Position numbers and translations under genes: made by a program. From Variovorax beijingensis (GTDB taxonomy: Bacteria > Pseudomonadota > Gammaproteobacteria > Burkholderiales > Burkholderiaceae_C), in NCBI RefSeq assembly GCF_007828835.1, contig NZ_VIVL01000001.1, forward strand, positions 1,170,001-1,234,000: a stretch of DNA of 64,000 nucleotides. Direction: 5' to 3'. The notes under the pieces were generated by a model. That model did not search any database. It saw only the letters and a list, made by a program, of their open reading frames with translations, and was not told where the DNA came from. Shown here piece by piece: positions 18,556 through 30,558 of the stretch. Within the stretch, counting starts at the first letter, position 1. Every line of letters begins with the position of its first letter.

Positions 18556-19971
18556 TCAAGGCGCCACAGGCCAGGGCCGCTGCGGCTCCCGTATCTGCTC
18601 GAACGCACGCGACACGCGCAGCACGCCAAGGTCGTCGAAGCGCTGCCCTGCGATCTGCAGCCCGATCGGCAATCCGCCCGCCGAGTACCCGCAGTTCACC
18701 GACGAAGCCGGCTGCTCCGACATGTTGAACGGCACCGTGAAGCCGATGTGCTCCAGGGGCCGCAGCGGATCGTTGGTGGGCGAAGGCGCCTCCGCGGCCG
18801 CGGGCATGTTCGGCGACACCGGCGAGAGCACGTAGTCGAAGCGCGCGCAGGCCTGTACCGTGGCCACGCGCGTCGCATGGAACTGGCTGAAGCCGCGGAA
18901 CACATGCTCGCCGCTGAATTCGGCCGCGCTCTCGGCCCACTCGCGGATGTAGGGCAGCACCTTGGCGCGCTGGTCGGGGCGCAGCGCCTTCATGTCCACC
19001 AGCGAGCGCATGCGCCACAGGTGGTCCATGCCGTCGAGCATGGCTTGCGACATGAATGGCTGCATGAGTTCGACGATGGCGCCCGCCTTTTCGAACAGGC
19101 GCGCCGCATGTTCGACCGCCGCCTGGATCTCGGGCTCGACCGCGAGGCCGCAGCCCGCGTCCAGCAGCAGCCCGATGCGCAGTCCGCGCAGGTGGTCGGG
19201 CGATACGTCGAAGCTCTCCCAGGCGATGTCCTGCGGCGGCAGGCTCATGCTGTCGCGCGCATCGGGCTTCGAAAGCACCTGCATCATCAGCGCGGCATCG
19301 CCCACGCTGCGCGTCATCGGCCCGGCCGCGCGGCCCATGTAGGGCGGATCGATCGGGATGCGGCCCAGGCTCGGCTTGAGCGTGAAGATGCCGCACCAGC
19401 TCGCGGGCAGCCGGAGCGACCCGCCGATGTCGGTGCCGATGTGCAGCGGGCCATAGCCCGCGGCGGCCGCCGCACCGGCGCCGGCGCTCGAGCCGCCGGG
19501 GGTCCGGCTCAGGTCCCAGGGGTTGCGCGCCAGCGTGTGAAAGCTCGAGAGCCCCGAGGACAGCATGCCGTAGTCCGGCATGGTGGTCTTGCTCACGATC
19601 ACCGCGCCGGCTTCCTTCAGGCGCGCGGCGGGCGGTGCATCGGCGGGCGCGGGCTTCAGGTCGACGGCGGCCGTACCGGCCGGCATCGGATCGCCGCGGG
19701 TCGCGATGTTCTCCTTGATGGTGGCCGGCACGCCGTCGAGCGGACCGAGCGCATCGCCGCGCTGCCAGCGCGCTTCCGAAGCGCGCGCCTGCTCGAGCGC
19801 GGCTTCGGGCCTGAAAAGCCAGGTGGCCTGCAGCTTGGGCTCGCAGCGCTCGATCTGCGCGATGACGGCCTGCGTGACCTCGACAGGGGACAGGCGCCTG
19901 TCGCGGTAGGCGGCGGAGAGTTCCTGGGCGGAAAGCTCGTTCAGTGAAGAAGACGACACGTCGGCACTCAT
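18556..19971 (-). CDS. Amidase signature family amidase
   Basis: This cytoplasmic amidase of 471 residues has the Ser-cisSer-Lys triad of the amidase-signature family: Lys in VPATIKEN, the Gly-Ser-rich RTPGGSSAGAGAAAAAG and Ser in GTDIGGSLRLP. It hydrolyses carboxamides; the natural substrate is unknown. The ATG at 19971 overlaps the stop of the upstream binding-protein gene (ATGA), so it is the last gene of the dppBCDF-SBP-SBP operon and is probably translationally coupled. An in-frame ATG six bases upstream is possible. The context suggests that the importer feeds an amide to this enzyme. Confidence 0.9.
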   Translation of the reverse strand: MSADVSSSSLNELSAQELSAAYRDRRLSPVEVTQAVIAQIERCEPKLQATWLFRPEAALEQARASEARWQRGDALGPLDGVPATIKENIATRGDPMPAGTAAVDLKPAPADAPPAARLKEAGAVIVSKTTMPDYGMLSSGLSSFHTLARNPWDLSRTPGGSSAGAGAAAAAGYGPLHIGTDIGGSLRLPASWCGIFTLKPSLGRIPIDPPYMGRAAGPMTRSVGDAALMMQVLSKPDARDSMSLPPQDIAWESFDVSPDHLRGLRIGLLLDAGCGLAVEPEIQAAVEHAARLFEKAGAIVELMQPFMSQAMLDGMDHLWRMRSLVDMKALRPDQRAKVLPYIREWAESAAEFSGEHVFRGFSQFHATRVATVQACARFDYVLSPVSPNMPAAAEAPSPTNDPLRPLEHIGFTVPFNMSEQPASSVNCGYSAGGLPIGLQIAGQRFDDLGVLRVSRAFEQIREPQRPWPVAP

Positions 19972-21455
19972 CCCCATGACAGCGCCGAGAGGTCGTTCAC
20001 GAAGATCGGGTTCTCCTTCCACAGGCCCTTCACGTTCTTCTTCGCGATGGTGGGGAACTGCGGCTGGTAGAGGAAGCCGTTGGCCGCGTCGACCGCCAGC
20101 ATCTTCTGCGCTTCGCCGAGCAGCTTGTTGCGCTCGGCGGCATTGGCCGTGGTCTTGATCTTGTCGAACAGCGCGTTGAAGGCCTTCGACTGGTAGCCCC
20201 AGTAGTAGTCGGGCTTGGCATAGTTGCCGAGGTCGAAGGGCTCGACGTGCGAAACGATCGACAGGTCGTAGTCCTTGTTGCCGTAGGTGCCGCTGAGCCA
20301 CTGCGCCCACTCGACGTTCTGCACCTTGACCGTGATGCCGATCTTGGCGAGCTGCGCCACGATCACCTCGCCGCCCTGGCGCGCGTAGGGAGGCGGCGGC
20401 AGCGTCATGGTGAGTTCGAGCGGCGTCTTCACGCCGGCCTCGGCCATCAGCTTCTTGGCCTTCTCGACGTCGAAGGGGTTGAGGCCCGTGGTGTCGACAT
20501 AGCCTGCGGCACCCGGCACGTAGTGGCTGCCGATCGGCACGCCGAAGCCGTCGGCCGCGCCTTCGATCACGGCCTTGCGGTCGATGGCCGCGAGGATGGC
20601 GCGGCGTACGCGCACGTCGTCGAGCGGCTTCTTCTTGTTGTTGATCGACAGGATGGTCTTCGCGCGCGAGCCGGCCAGGATCACCTGGAACTGCGGATTC
20701 ATCTTGAACTGCGGCACCGCGCGGGTGCCGATGCGCGTGAACACGTCGACGTCGCCGGCCATCAGCGCGGCGGCCTGCGCGGCCGTGTCGGATATGAAGC
20801 GGAAGGTGACCTTGTTGATCTTGGCCGTGGCCGGGCTGCGGAAGCCCTCCCACTTGCTCAGCGTGATCGACGAGCCCTTGGCCCAGCTGTCGAGCTTGTA
20901 GGGGCCGGTGCCGACCGGCTTGGTGGCGTTGCCGTCGGCGCTCTTGGGCTCGACGATCACGGCCGTGGCCTGGCCCAGCACGAAGGGCAGGTCGGGGTCG
21001 ATTTCCTTGTTGATGACCACCACCGTGTAGTCGTCCACCACCTGCGTGCTCAGGTTCGCGAAGGTGCGCTTGTCCTTGTTGGTGCTCTTCTCGCCGCCGG
21101 CGCGGTCGAAGGAGAACTTCACGGTGGCGGCATTGAAGGGCTCGCCGTTCTGGTACTTGACGCCGCGGCGGAGCTTGAAGGTGTAGGTCTTCAGGTCGGG
21201 CGAGACTTCCCAGCTCTCGGCCAGCAGCGGCGCGACGCTGCCGTCGGCGTTGATCTTGGTGAGCGTCTCCAGGATGTTGTAGTGCACCACCTCCGCGATG
21301 GCGGCTGCGGCGCCGGCGGTCGGATCGAGCCCCGGCGGCTCGAGCGCCATGCCGATCACGATGGCGTCCTTCCGCCCCTGCGCCATGCCGGCGATGGGAG
21401 AGGCCAGCGCCACGGTGGCGCCAGCGGTGGCAAGGAGGGTGCGACGGTTCAACAT
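19968..21455 (-). CDS. ABC transporter substrate-binding protein (peptide/nickel family 5), copy 1
   Basis: This 495-residue periplasmic binding protein of the DppA/OppA class has a twin-Arg-like start MLNRRTLLATAG and cleavage region GMAQ. Typical features are EPPGLDPTAGAAAAIAEVVHYNILETLTKI, SPDLKTYTFKLRRGVKY and GTGPYKLDSW. It is closely similar along the whole length to the neighbouring copy at 21661-23154, a tandem paralogue. A ribosome site (ggagat) is present. Its stop overlaps the amidase start by four bases. Confidence 0.94.
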   Translation of the reverse strand: MLNRRTLLATAGATVALASPIAGMAQGRKDAIVIGMALEPPGLDPTAGAAAAIAEVVHYNILETLTKINADGSVAPLLAESWEVSPDLKTYTFKLRRGVKYQNGEPFNAATVKFSFDRAGGEKSTNKDKRTFANLSTQVVDDYTVVVINKEIDPDLPFVLGQATAVIVEPKSADGNATKPVGTGPYKLDSWAKGSSITLSKWEGFRSPATAKINKVTFRFISDTAAQAAALMAGDVDVFTRIGTRAVPQFKMNPQFQVILAGSRAKTILSINNKKKPLDDVRVRRAILAAIDRKAVIEGAADGFGVPIGSHYVPGAAGYVDTTGLNPFDVEKAKKLMAEAGVKTPLELTMTLPPPPYARQGGEVIVAQLAKIGITVKVQNVEWAQWLSGTYGNKDYDLSIVSHVEPFDLGNYAKPDYYWGYQSKAFNALFDKIKTTANAAERNKLLGEAQKMLAVDAANGFLYQPQFPTIAKKNVKGLWKENPIFVNDLSALSWG

Positions 21456-21660
21456 ACGTTGTGATCTCCGGAAAAACGATGGGTGCGAATGGCTGCTTCC
21501 CATGCGCGGCGCGCCCCGATTGGAGGCGCGGCGGCACGAAGGAAGGACACGCAGCACGAAAGATGCCACGCGCGGGCAGCGAGCCATTCTCTCGCAGCGC
21601 AGGCTTTGGCGCTGGGCCGCGCAGGGGCTTTTTCCTCGGGACGTTCCCGGATGCCGAACC

Positions 21661-23154
21661 TCAGCTCCAGGAGAGCGCGGCGATGTCGTTGACGAAGATC
21701 GGCGTGTCCTTCCAGAGCCCGCGCAGGCCGCGCGCCGCCACCGTGATGAACTGCGGCTGGTAGAGGAAGACATTGGCCGCGTCCTCGGCCAGCAGGCGCT
21801 GCGCATCGCCCAGGTAGCGCAGCCGGTCGGCGGTGCGCGCGCTGTTGCGCGCCTTGTCGAACACCTCGTTGAACCTGGCCGACTGGTAGCCCCAGTAGTA
21901 CTCGGGCTTGGTGTAGTTCACGAGGTCGAAGGGTTCCACGTGCAGGATCAGCGAGAGGTCGTAGTTCTTGTTGCCGTAGGTGCCGCTGATCCACTGCGCC
22001 CACTCGACGTTCTGGATCCTGGCGACGATGCCCACCTTGGCCAGCTGCGCGGCAATGAGCTCGCCGCCCTGCCGCGCATAGGGCGGGGGCGGCAGCACCA
22101 GCTCGAGTTCGAACGGCGTCTTCACGCCTGCCTCGGCCAGGAGCTGCTTCGCCTTCTCGACGTTGTAGGGGTTGATGCCCGTGGTGTCGACGTAGCCCGG
22201 CGCGCCCGGCACGTAGTGGCTGCCGATGGGCACGCCGCGGCCGTCCGCGGCGGCCTCGATCACCGCCTTGCGGTCGATGGCCGCGGCAATCGCGCGGCGC
22301 ACGCGCACGTCGTCGAGCGGCTTGCGCCTGTTGTTGATGGCCAGGATGGTCTTGCCGCGCGAGGCATTGAACAGCACCTGGAAGCGCTTGTCGTTCTGGA
22401 ACTGCGGCAGGCTGCGCGAGACCGAGGCGTGCGGGAACAGGTCGACGTCGCCCGAGAGCAATGCCGTCGCCTGTGCGGCCGGCTCGGAAATGAAGCGGAA
22501 GCTCGCCTTGCGGATCTGCACCGCGTCGGCGTTGCGGTACCCCTCCCACTTGGCGAGCACGATGGCCGAGCCCTTGGCCCAGCCGTCGAGCCGGTAGGGG
22601 CCGGTGCCCACGGGCTTGACGGCGTTCGTCTCCACCGTCTTGGGCTCGACCATGATGGCCGAGGCCTGGCCCAGCAGGAAGAGCAGCTCGGGCTCGATCT
22701 CCTTGCTGATCAGCACCACCGTGTGCTGGTCGACCACCTGCGTGGCGATGTTGGTGAAGGTGCGCTTGTCCTTGTTGGTGCTGTTGGCCGCAGCGGCGCG
22801 GTCGAACGAGAACTTGACGGTGTTCGCGTCGAAGGGCTCGCCGTTGTGGAACTTCACGCCGCGCCGCAGCTGGAAGGTGCAGGTCTTGAGGTCGGGCGAG
22901 ACTTCCCAGCGCTCGGCCAGCAGGGGCGAAACGCTGCCGTCGGAATTGATCTTCGTGAGCGTCTCGAAGACATTGTAGAGAACCACCTCTGCAATCTCGG
23001 CACCGGCCTTGGCCGTGGGGTCGAGCCCGGTGGGCTCCAGCGTGAGCGCCAGCACCAGCGCGTCCTTTTTTCTCTGCGCGAAGGCGGTCGTCAGCAGCGC
23101 GAGAGGGGCCAGGGCTGCGGCCCCGGTGGCCAGCAGGGTGCGTCGTTTGAGCAT
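21661..23154 (-). CDS. ABC transporter substrate-binding protein (peptide/nickel family 5), copy 2
   Basis: This 497-residue family-5 binding protein is a paralogue of the next gene; long identical stretches occur (RRAI-AAIDRKAVIE, IGSHYVPGA-GYVDTTG, LPPPPYARQGGE). The N-terminus MLKRRTLLATGAAAL ends in a cleavage site near AFAQ. Differences concentrate in the signal peptide and parts of the lobes, such as SRSLPQFQNDKRF versus TRAVPQFKMNPQF. The two proteins may therefore offer different affinity or ligands to one permease. 205 bases separate it from copy 1 and 135 from the dppF-like gene, so extra promoters could lie there. Confidence 0.94.
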   Translation of the reverse strand: MLKRRTLLATGAAALAPLALLTTAFAQRKKDALVLALTLEPTGLDPTAKAGAEIAEVVLYNVFETLTKINSDGSVSPLLAERWEVSPDLKTCTFQLRRGVKFHNGEPFDANTVKFSFDRAAAANSTNKDKRTFTNIATQVVDQHTVVLISKEIEPELLFLLGQASAIMVEPKTVETNAVKPVGTGPYRLDGWAKGSAIVLAKWEGYRNADAVQIRKASFRFISEPAAQATALLSGDVDLFPHASVSRSLPQFQNDKRFQVLFNASRGKTILAINNRRKPLDDVRVRRAIAAAIDRKAVIEAAADGRGVPIGSHYVPGAPGYVDTTGINPYNVEKAKQLLAEAGVKTPFELELVLPPPPYARQGGELIAAQLAKVGIVARIQNVEWAQWISGTYGNKNYDLSLILHVEPFDLVNYTKPEYYWGYQSARFNEVFDKARNSARTADRLRYLGDAQRLLAEDAANVFLYQPQFITVAARGLRGLWKDTPIFVNDIAALSWS

Positions 23155-23289
23155 GAAGCGGTGTCCTCGGAACAAGGGGGCAGGCATCTTGCGCGAGAGA
23201 GGGCGGCCGCGCAACCAGATGCTTATGACCCACTCATCCTAGAGTCGGCGCGCGAAGCTTCGATGTCAGGCCACCGCCCGGCGGAGTGT

Positions 23290-24120
23290 TCAGGCGGCCA
23301 GCAGCGTGCCGCCGGCGGGCGTGCGCGGCACCGCCTCGAGCAGCGTGCGCGTGTACGGATGCTGCGCATGGCGGAACAGCTCGCCGGGCGGGCCCTGCTC
23401 GACGATCTTGCCTTTCCACACCACGCAGACCTCGTCGCACAGATGGTTCACCACCGCAAGGTCGTGGCTGATGAGCAGGTAGCTCACGCCGAACTGCTGC
23501 TGCAGGTCCTGCATGAGGTTGAGCACCTGGGCCTGCACCGACACGTCGAGCGCGCTCACGGGCTCGTCGGCCACGATGAGCTTGGGCCGCGTGATGAGCG
23601 CGCGCGCAATCGCGATGCGCTGGCGCTGCCCGCCCGAGAATTCGTGCGGGTACTTGTCCATGTCGGTGGTGCGCAGGCCCACGGCGGCCAGCGCCTCGGA
23701 GGCGCGCTCGCGCTGCTCGGCGCGGCTGGATTCGGCCAGCGCTTCGAGTGGCTCGGCGACGATGCGCGCCACGGTCTGGCGCGGATCGAGCGAGCCGTAG
23801 GGGTCCTGGAACACCATCTGGAAGTCGCGCCGCGCCGTGCGCAGCTCGCCCCTGGGCAGCCTGTGCAGGTCGCGGCCCAGCATGCGCACGCTGCCCGAGG
23901 TGGGCGTGTCGAGCGCCATCACCAGGCGTGCGATGGTCGACTTGCCCGAGCCCGATTCGCCCACGATGCCCAGGCTGCGGCCGGCCGCGACGCTGAAGCT
24001 GACGCCGTTGAGCGCCTTCACCAGCGGCGGCGGCCCGAAGAGCTTTTCGCGCGGCAGGGCGTAGTGGCGCACAAGGTCGGTCACCTCGAGCAGGGGCTGC
24101 GTGCTGGCGGGTTGATTCAT
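23290..24120 (-). CDS. Oligopeptide-type ABC transporter ATP-binding protein (DppF-like)
   Basis: This is the second ATPase subunit of the importer, 276 residues. Walker A is GESGSGKST, the Q-loop FQDPYGSLDPRQ, the signature [15 protein letters not shown], Walker B LIVADEPVSALD and the switch His is in SHDLAVV. The C-terminal HPYTRTLLEAVP is typical of DppF/OppF, but the Cys-rich FeS segment often found there is absent. Its ATG overlaps the stop of the upstream ATPase gene. Confidence 0.95.
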   Translation of the reverse strand: MNQPASTQPLLEVTDLVRHYALPREKLFGPPPLVKALNGVSFSVAAGRSLGIVGESGSGKSTIARLVMALDTPTSGSVRMLGRDLHRLPRGELRTARRDFQMVFQDPYGSLDPRQTVARIVAEPLEALAESSRAEQRERASEALAAVGLRTTDMDKYPHEFSGGQRQRIAIARALITRPKLIVADEPVSALDVSVQAQVLNLMQDLQQQFGVSYLLISHDLAVVNHLCDEVCVVWKGKIVEQGPPGELFRHAQHPYTRTLLEAVPRTPAGGTLLAA

Positions 24121-25106
24121 GATTCGAGCGCGCCTTCCGCGGCAATTTCCTCGAGCCGGATGCAGCGCACCGCGTGCGCGTGCCGCAGCACGGTGGGTGG
24201 CGGCCGCATCGTGTGGCAGGCATCGACCGTGTACTTGCAGCGGCCCGCAAAAGGGCAGCCCGGCGGCAGGTCGACCAGTTCGGGCACGCTGCCCCGGATG
24301 GTGGCCAGGCGAATGCCGCGCGGCGCGCCGAGCGCCGGCCGCGCCGCGAACAGGCCCTGCGTATAGGGATGCGCGCGCTCGGCAAACACGGTTTCGGTCG
24401 GACCGCTCTCGACCACGCTGCCGCCGTACATCACCAGCATCTTCGAGACGCTCTGCGCAATCACGCCCAGGTCGTGCGAGATCAGGATCAGTGCCATGCC
24501 GCGCTCCGCGACCAGGCCCTGGATCAGTTCGAGGATCTGCTTCTGGATGGTGACGTCCAGCGCCGTGGTGGGCTCGTCGGCAATCAGCAGGTCGGGGCCG
24601 CAGGCCAGCGCCATGGCGATGCCGATGCGCTGGCGCTGCCCGCCCGAGAACTGGTGCGGATAGGCATCGAGCCGCGAAGCCGCATCGGGAATGCCCACGC
24701 GCTCGAGCAGCGCCAGCACTTCCTTGCGCGCTGCGGCGCCCGTGAGCCCGCGGTGCAGCCGCAGCGGCTCGCCGACCTGGCGCGCAATGGTGTGCACCGG
24801 GTTCAGCGCCGTCATCGGCTCCTGGAAGATCATGCCGATGCGGTTGCCGCGGATCTGGCACATGGCTTTTTCATCGCGGCCCACGAGCTCGGTGCCGTCG
24901 AAGCGGATGCTGCCGCTGACCTTGGCGGTCGACGGCAACAGGCCCATCAGCGACATCACCGTGATCGACTTGCCGCAGCCCGACTCGCCCACGATGCCCA
25001 GCGTTTCGCCGCGCTCGAGCGTGAAGCCGATGCCGCGCACGGCCTCGGCGGGGCCGCGCTGCGTTTGCAGTTCGACATGCAGGTCCTGGACTTCGAGAAG
25101 AGGCAT
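24117..25106 (-). CDS. Oligopeptide-type ABC transporter ATP-binding protein (DppD-like)
   Basis: This is the first ATPase subunit, 329 residues. Walker A is GESGCGKS, the signature [17 protein letters not shown], Walker [13 protein letters not shown] and the switch SHDLGVI. The C-terminal Cys-containing segment [14 protein letters not shown] is the kind of FeS-binding stretch known in Dpp/Opp ATPases. It forms the motor of the importer with the DppF-like partner, to which it is coupled by an ATGA overlap. Confidence 0.95.
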   Translation of the reverse strand: MPLLEVQDLHVELQTQRGPAEAVRGIGFTLERGETLGIVGESGCGKSITVMSLMGLLPSTAKVSGSIRFDGTELVGRDEKAMCQIRGNRIGMIFQEPMTALNPVHTIARQVGEPLRLHRGLTGAAARKEVLALLERVGIPDAASRLDAYPHQFSGGQRQRIGIAMALACGPDLLIADEPTTALDVTIQKQILELIQGLVAERGMALILISHDLGVIAQSVSKMLVMYGGSVVESGPTETVFAERAHPYTQGLFAARPALGAPRGIRLATIRGSVPELVDLPPGCPFAGRCKYTVDACHTMRPPPTVLRHAHAVRCIRLEEIAAEGALES

Positions 25107-25111
25107 ATCGC

Positions 25112-27777
<2,666 letters not shown>

Positions 27778-27830
27778 TTCTTTTTCTCTCCCTTTTTTCT
27801 TTGCTCTCCCGCGCTCTCTTGGCCGGCTGA

Positions 27831-28463
27831 CTAGGCTGTAGCGGGTGTGCCTCCGTCGCCGGGCTCCCGCCGCGGCGGTTTGGGCCGGGGCGGTTTGCTC
27901 GTGTGGATGATCAAGGTGGCTTTTTCCATTTCGCCCGCCACCAGCGCGGGCGCCGCGTGCAGCGTGCGCACGATCGCGTCCTCGATGGCTTCGCGCTGTT
28001 CCTTGAGCGGCTTCTTGAGCACCCAGTTGATGACCTCCGACTTCACGCCGGGGTGTCCGATGCCCAGGCGCAGGCGCCAGTAGTCGCCGGTGCCCAACTG
28101 CGCATGGATGTCGCGCAGGCCGTTGTGGCCCGCATGGCTGCCGCCGAACTTGAGCTTGGCCTGGCCGGGCACCACGTCGAGCTCGTCGTGCACCACGAGG
28201 ATTTCCTCGGGCGCGATCTTGAAGAAGCGCGCAAGCGCGCCCACCGATTTGCCCGACAGGTTCATGAAGGTCTGCGGCTCCAGCAGCCAGACGCTTTGCC
28301 CGTCGATGTTCGCGCGCGCTGCAAGGCCGTGGTAGCTGCGCTCGGGCACGAGGTTGAGCTTCCAGTCGCGCGCCAGGGCGTCGATCCACCAGAAGCCGGC
28401 GTTGTGCCGGGTGGCTTCGTATTCAGGCCCCGGATTCCCGAGGCCGACAAACAGCTTGATCAT
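27831..28463 (-). CDS. pth: Peptidyl-tRNA hydrolase
   Basis: Pth cleaves peptidyl-tRNAs that fall off ribosomes, recycling tRNA. The 210-residue protein has [25 protein letters not shown] with the catalytic His, NLSGKSV, and [11 protein letters not shown] with the catalytic Asp. The C-terminal tail ([15 protein letters not shown]) is a basic Pro-rich extension beyond the usual ~194 residues. The ATG at 28463 is chosen because the fold begins directly there. It follows rplY across a strong terminator, so it probably also has its own promoter. Confidence 0.96.
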   Translation of the reverse strand: MIKLFVGLGNPGPEYEATRHNAGFWWIDALARDWKLNLVPERSYHGLAARANIDGQSVWLLEPQTFMNLSGKSVGALARFFKIAPEEILVVHDELDVVPGQAKLKFGGSHAGHNGLRDIHAQLGTGDYWRLRLGIGHPGVKSEVINWVLKKPLKEQREAIEDAIVRTLHAAPALVAGEMEKATLIIHTSKPPRPKPPRREPGDGGTPATA

Positions 28464-28485
28464 GAGGGGAATTATCTCGCCGCCC

Positions 28486-28521
28486 AAAAAGCAGAAGGCC
28501 CGCACGAGGCGGGCCTTCTGC
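28486..28521 (-). terminator. Intrinsic terminator after rplY
   Basis: On the minus strand a perfect 13-base-pair stem (arm GCAGAAGGCCCGC, loop CTCGT) is followed by five T residues. It lies between the rplY stop and the pth start, so it ends the prs-rplY transcript. Confidence 0.9.
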
Positions 28522-28537
28522 AGGGACGCGAGAGAAA

Positions 28538-29206
28538 TTACTTCTTCGCGGCGGGCTTTGCCGTCTTGGCGGCAGGCTTGCCACCGGCTGCTGCTGCGCC
28601 TTCGGCAGGTGCTGCACCTTCGGCGGCGGGGGCCGGCTCTTCGGAGACCAGCGGCGGCACGGCCGACACGATGACGGGGTTCAGCTTGCCGTGGCTCACG
28701 AACTTCACGCCCTTGGGCAGCTTGATGTCGCTCACGTGCAGCGTGGCGTTCTTCTTGAGGCTCGAGAGGTCCACCTCGATGAACTCGGGGAGGTCGGCCG
28801 GCAGGCAGCTGACTTCGAGTTCGTTCATGACGTGGGTCACGAGGTTGTGGTCGAGCTTGACGGCGTCGGACTCTTCTTCACCCTTGTAGTGAAGCGGCAC
28901 CTTCATGTGCATGCGGGTCTTGGCGTCGACGCGCTGGAAGTCGATGTGCTGCACCAGCTGGCGGAACGGGTGGTACTGCACGTCGCGCAGCAGCACCTTG
29001 CTGGTGGCGCCGCCGAGTTCCATTTCGAGGATCGACGAGTGGAAGGCTTCCTTCTTGAGGGCGTGCCACAGCGCGTTGTGATCGAGCTCGATCAGCTGGG
29101 GCTTGCCTTCACCACCGTAGACGATACCGGGCGTCTTGCCCGAGATGCGGAGACGGCGGCTCGCACCCGTGCCCTGCTTGGCGCGCTCAAAAGCGACGAA
29201 TTTCAT
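28538..29206 (-). CDS. rplY: 50S ribosomal protein L25 (Ctc/long form)
   Basis: L25 binds 5S rRNA in the large subunit. This 222-residue version is the long Ctc type: an N-terminal L25 domain ([29 protein letters not shown]) and a C-terminal beta domain ([22 protein letters not shown]). It ends in an Ala/Pro/Lys-rich tail of about 35 residues. A clear ribosome site (aggagt) precedes the ATG and may be masked in a hairpin. It lies between prs and pth, the usual betaproteobacterial order. Confidence 0.96.
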   Translation of the reverse strand: MKFVAFERAKQGTGASRRLRISGKTPGIVYGGEGKPQLIELDHNALWHALKKEAFHSSILEMELGGATSKVLLRDVQYHPFRQLVQHIDFQRVDAKTRMHMKVPLHYKGEEESDAVKLDHNLVTHVMNELEVSCLPADLPEFIEVDLSSLKKNATLHVSDIKLPKGVKFVSHGKLNPVIVSAVPPLVSEEPAPAAEGAAPAEGAAAAGGKPAAKTAKPAAKK

Positions 29207-29246
29207 AACTACTCCTGTAGGAGTCCACCGCGACCAGTGCGACTCC
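29207..29246 (-). promoter_or_regulatory. rplY leader with two mutually exclusive stems
   Basis: In the rplY leader (minus strand) the segment GACTCC can pair in two ways. It can pair with GGAGTC upstream (6 bp), or part of it (ACTCC) with GGAGT of the ribosome site across a TACA loop (5 bp). The second pairing would hide the Shine-Dalgarno sequence. This is seen in sequence only; a regulatory role is inferred. Confidence 0.35.
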
Positions 29247-29256
29247 GGTTCAACAA

Positions 29257-29289
29257 GGGCGCCATTCCGAAAAAAGGAAGGCGGCGCCC
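29257..29289. other. prs-rplY intergenic hairpin
   Basis: An inverted repeat with arms GGGCGCC and GGCGCCC lies in the prs-rplY gap, with a further partly paired ATTCC/GGAA segment inside. On the minus strand it is not followed by a T run, so it is more likely an mRNA processing or stability element than a terminator. Confidence 0.4.
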
Positions 29290-29303
29290 GCTTTTTGCCT
29301 GGA

Positions 29304-30275
29304 TCAGAACAGGTTGTCCTGGTCCGAGAACAAACTCATGACCGACTCGCCCTTGGCAATGCGCTGGATCGTCTCGGCGATCAGCGGTGCCACCGAGAGC
29401 TGGCGGACCTTTCCGCACGCCAGGGCGCTGTCGGAGAGGGGAATGGTGTTGGTCACGACCACTTCGTCGAGTGCGGAGTGGGTGATGCGCTCGATGGCCG
29501 GGCCCGAGAAGATCGGGTGCGTGCAATAGGCGTAGACGCTTTTCGCGCCGCGCTCCTTGAGCACTTCGGCCGCCTTCACGAGCGTGCCGGCGGTGTCGAT
29601 CATGTCGTCCATGATCACGCAGTTGCGGCCGTCGATTTCGCCGATCACGTTCATCACCTCGCTCACGTTGGCCTTCGGGCGGCGCTTGTCGATGATGGCG
29701 AGGTCGCAGTTCAGTTGCTTGGCCAGCGCGCGGGCGCGCACCACGCCGCCGACGTCGGGCGAGACCACGATCAGGTCTTCGTAGTTCTTCTGGCGCAGGT
29801 CGCCCAGCAGCACCGGCGAGGCATAGATGTTGTCGACCGGGATGTCGAAGAAGCCCTGGATCTGGTCGGCGTGCAGGTCCATCGTGAGCACGCGCTCGAC
29901 GCCCACGGTTTCGAGCAGGTTGGCCACCACCTTGGCCGAGATCGGCACGCGGCTCGAACGCGGGCGGCGGTCCTGGCGGGCATAGCCGTAGTAGGGAATC
30001 ACCGCGCTGATCCGCTCGGCCGAGGCGCGCTTGAGCGCGTCGACCATGATCAGCAGTTCCATCAGGTTCTCGTTGGTCGGAGCGCAGGTCGACTGCACCA
30101 CGAACACATCGCGCGCCCGGACGTTCTGATTGATCTCGACGGTGACTTCGCCGTCGGAGAAACGTCCAACGCGCGCGGCACCCAGCGAGGTACCGAGGTT
30201 CTGCGCGATTTCTGCGGCGAGGCCAGGATTGGCGTTGCCGGTGAAAACCATGAAATCAGGGTGATTAGCCTGCAT
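29304..30275 (-). CDS. prs: Ribose-phosphate pyrophosphokinase
   Basis: Prs makes PRPP from ribose-5-phosphate and ATP for nucleotide, histidine and NAD synthesis. The 323-residue protein has [26 protein letters not shown], the ATP-binding YGYARQDRR, the metal-binding [12 protein letters not shown] and the PRPP loop [12 protein letters not shown]. An ATG at 30275 is taken as the start, giving the class I length; the upstream open frame has no homology. It lies downstream of tRNA-Gln and ispE. Confidence 0.97.
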   Translation of the reverse strand: MQANHPDFMVFTGNANPGLAAEIAQNLGTSLGAARVGRFSDGEVTVEINQNVRARDVFVVQSTCAPTNENLMELLIMVDALKRASAERISAVIPYYGYARQDRRPRSSRVPISAKVVANLLETVGVERVLTMDLHADQIQGFFDIPVDNIYASPVLLGDLRQKNYEDLIVVSPDVGGVVRARALAKQLNCDLAIIDKRRPKANVSEVMNVIGEIDGRNCVIMDDMIDTAGTLVKAAEVLKERGAKSVYAYCTHPIFSGPAIERITHSALDEVVVTNTIPLSDSALACGKVRQLSVAPLIAETIQRIAKGESVMSLFSDQDNLF

Positions 30276-30370
30276 GAGCGCGTCCCGGCAGTGCGAATTG
30301 GCTTTTAGGAAGCCGCCAAAGAGTTCGAGTCGTGGCAGCCCGAGGGCCACCGATTATTGCAGCGGGCATG

Positions 30371-30404
30371 CTGCAAAAGAAGCACTGCGGCCGGTGGGCC
30401 GCAG
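30371..30404 (-). terminator. Putative terminator after tRNA-Gln
   Basis: On the minus strand a perfect 8-base-pair GC-rich stem (CTGCGGCC, loop CACC, GGCCGCAG) is followed by TGCTTCTTTT. The T tract is interrupted, so termination may be partial and allow read-through into prs. Confidence 0.55.
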
Positions 30405-30415
30405 TTTGAAGAGTT

Positions 30416-30492
30416 TGGCAGGGGAGAAAGGATTCGAACCTTTGCATGCTGGAATCAAAATCCAGTGCCTTAACCAGCTTGGCGACTCCCCT
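30416..30492 (-). tRNA. tRNA-Gln (anticodon UUG)
   Basis: The 77-base gene has the acceptor pair AGGGGAG/CTCCCCT with discriminator G and encoded CCA. The D arm is GCC..GGC, the anticodon stem CTGGA/TCCAG with loop TTTTGAT gives anticodon TTG, and the T arm AAAGG-TTCGAAT-CCTTT is complete. It lies between ispE and prs, a conserved order in this lineage. Confidence 0.96.
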
Positions 30493-30558
30493 ACACGGGT
30501 CGATGGCTTTCGCCACAAACCGATATGTCGCATCGGACCCATGAGAGTCCGACTATCT

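Noticed and set aside
21298..24366. Very long open frame (about 1022 codons) on the plus strand
   Set aside because: It runs antisense to two receptor genes and two ATPase genes with full family motifs; its translation is His/Arg/Gly/Ala-rich low-complexity typical of high-GC shadow frames.
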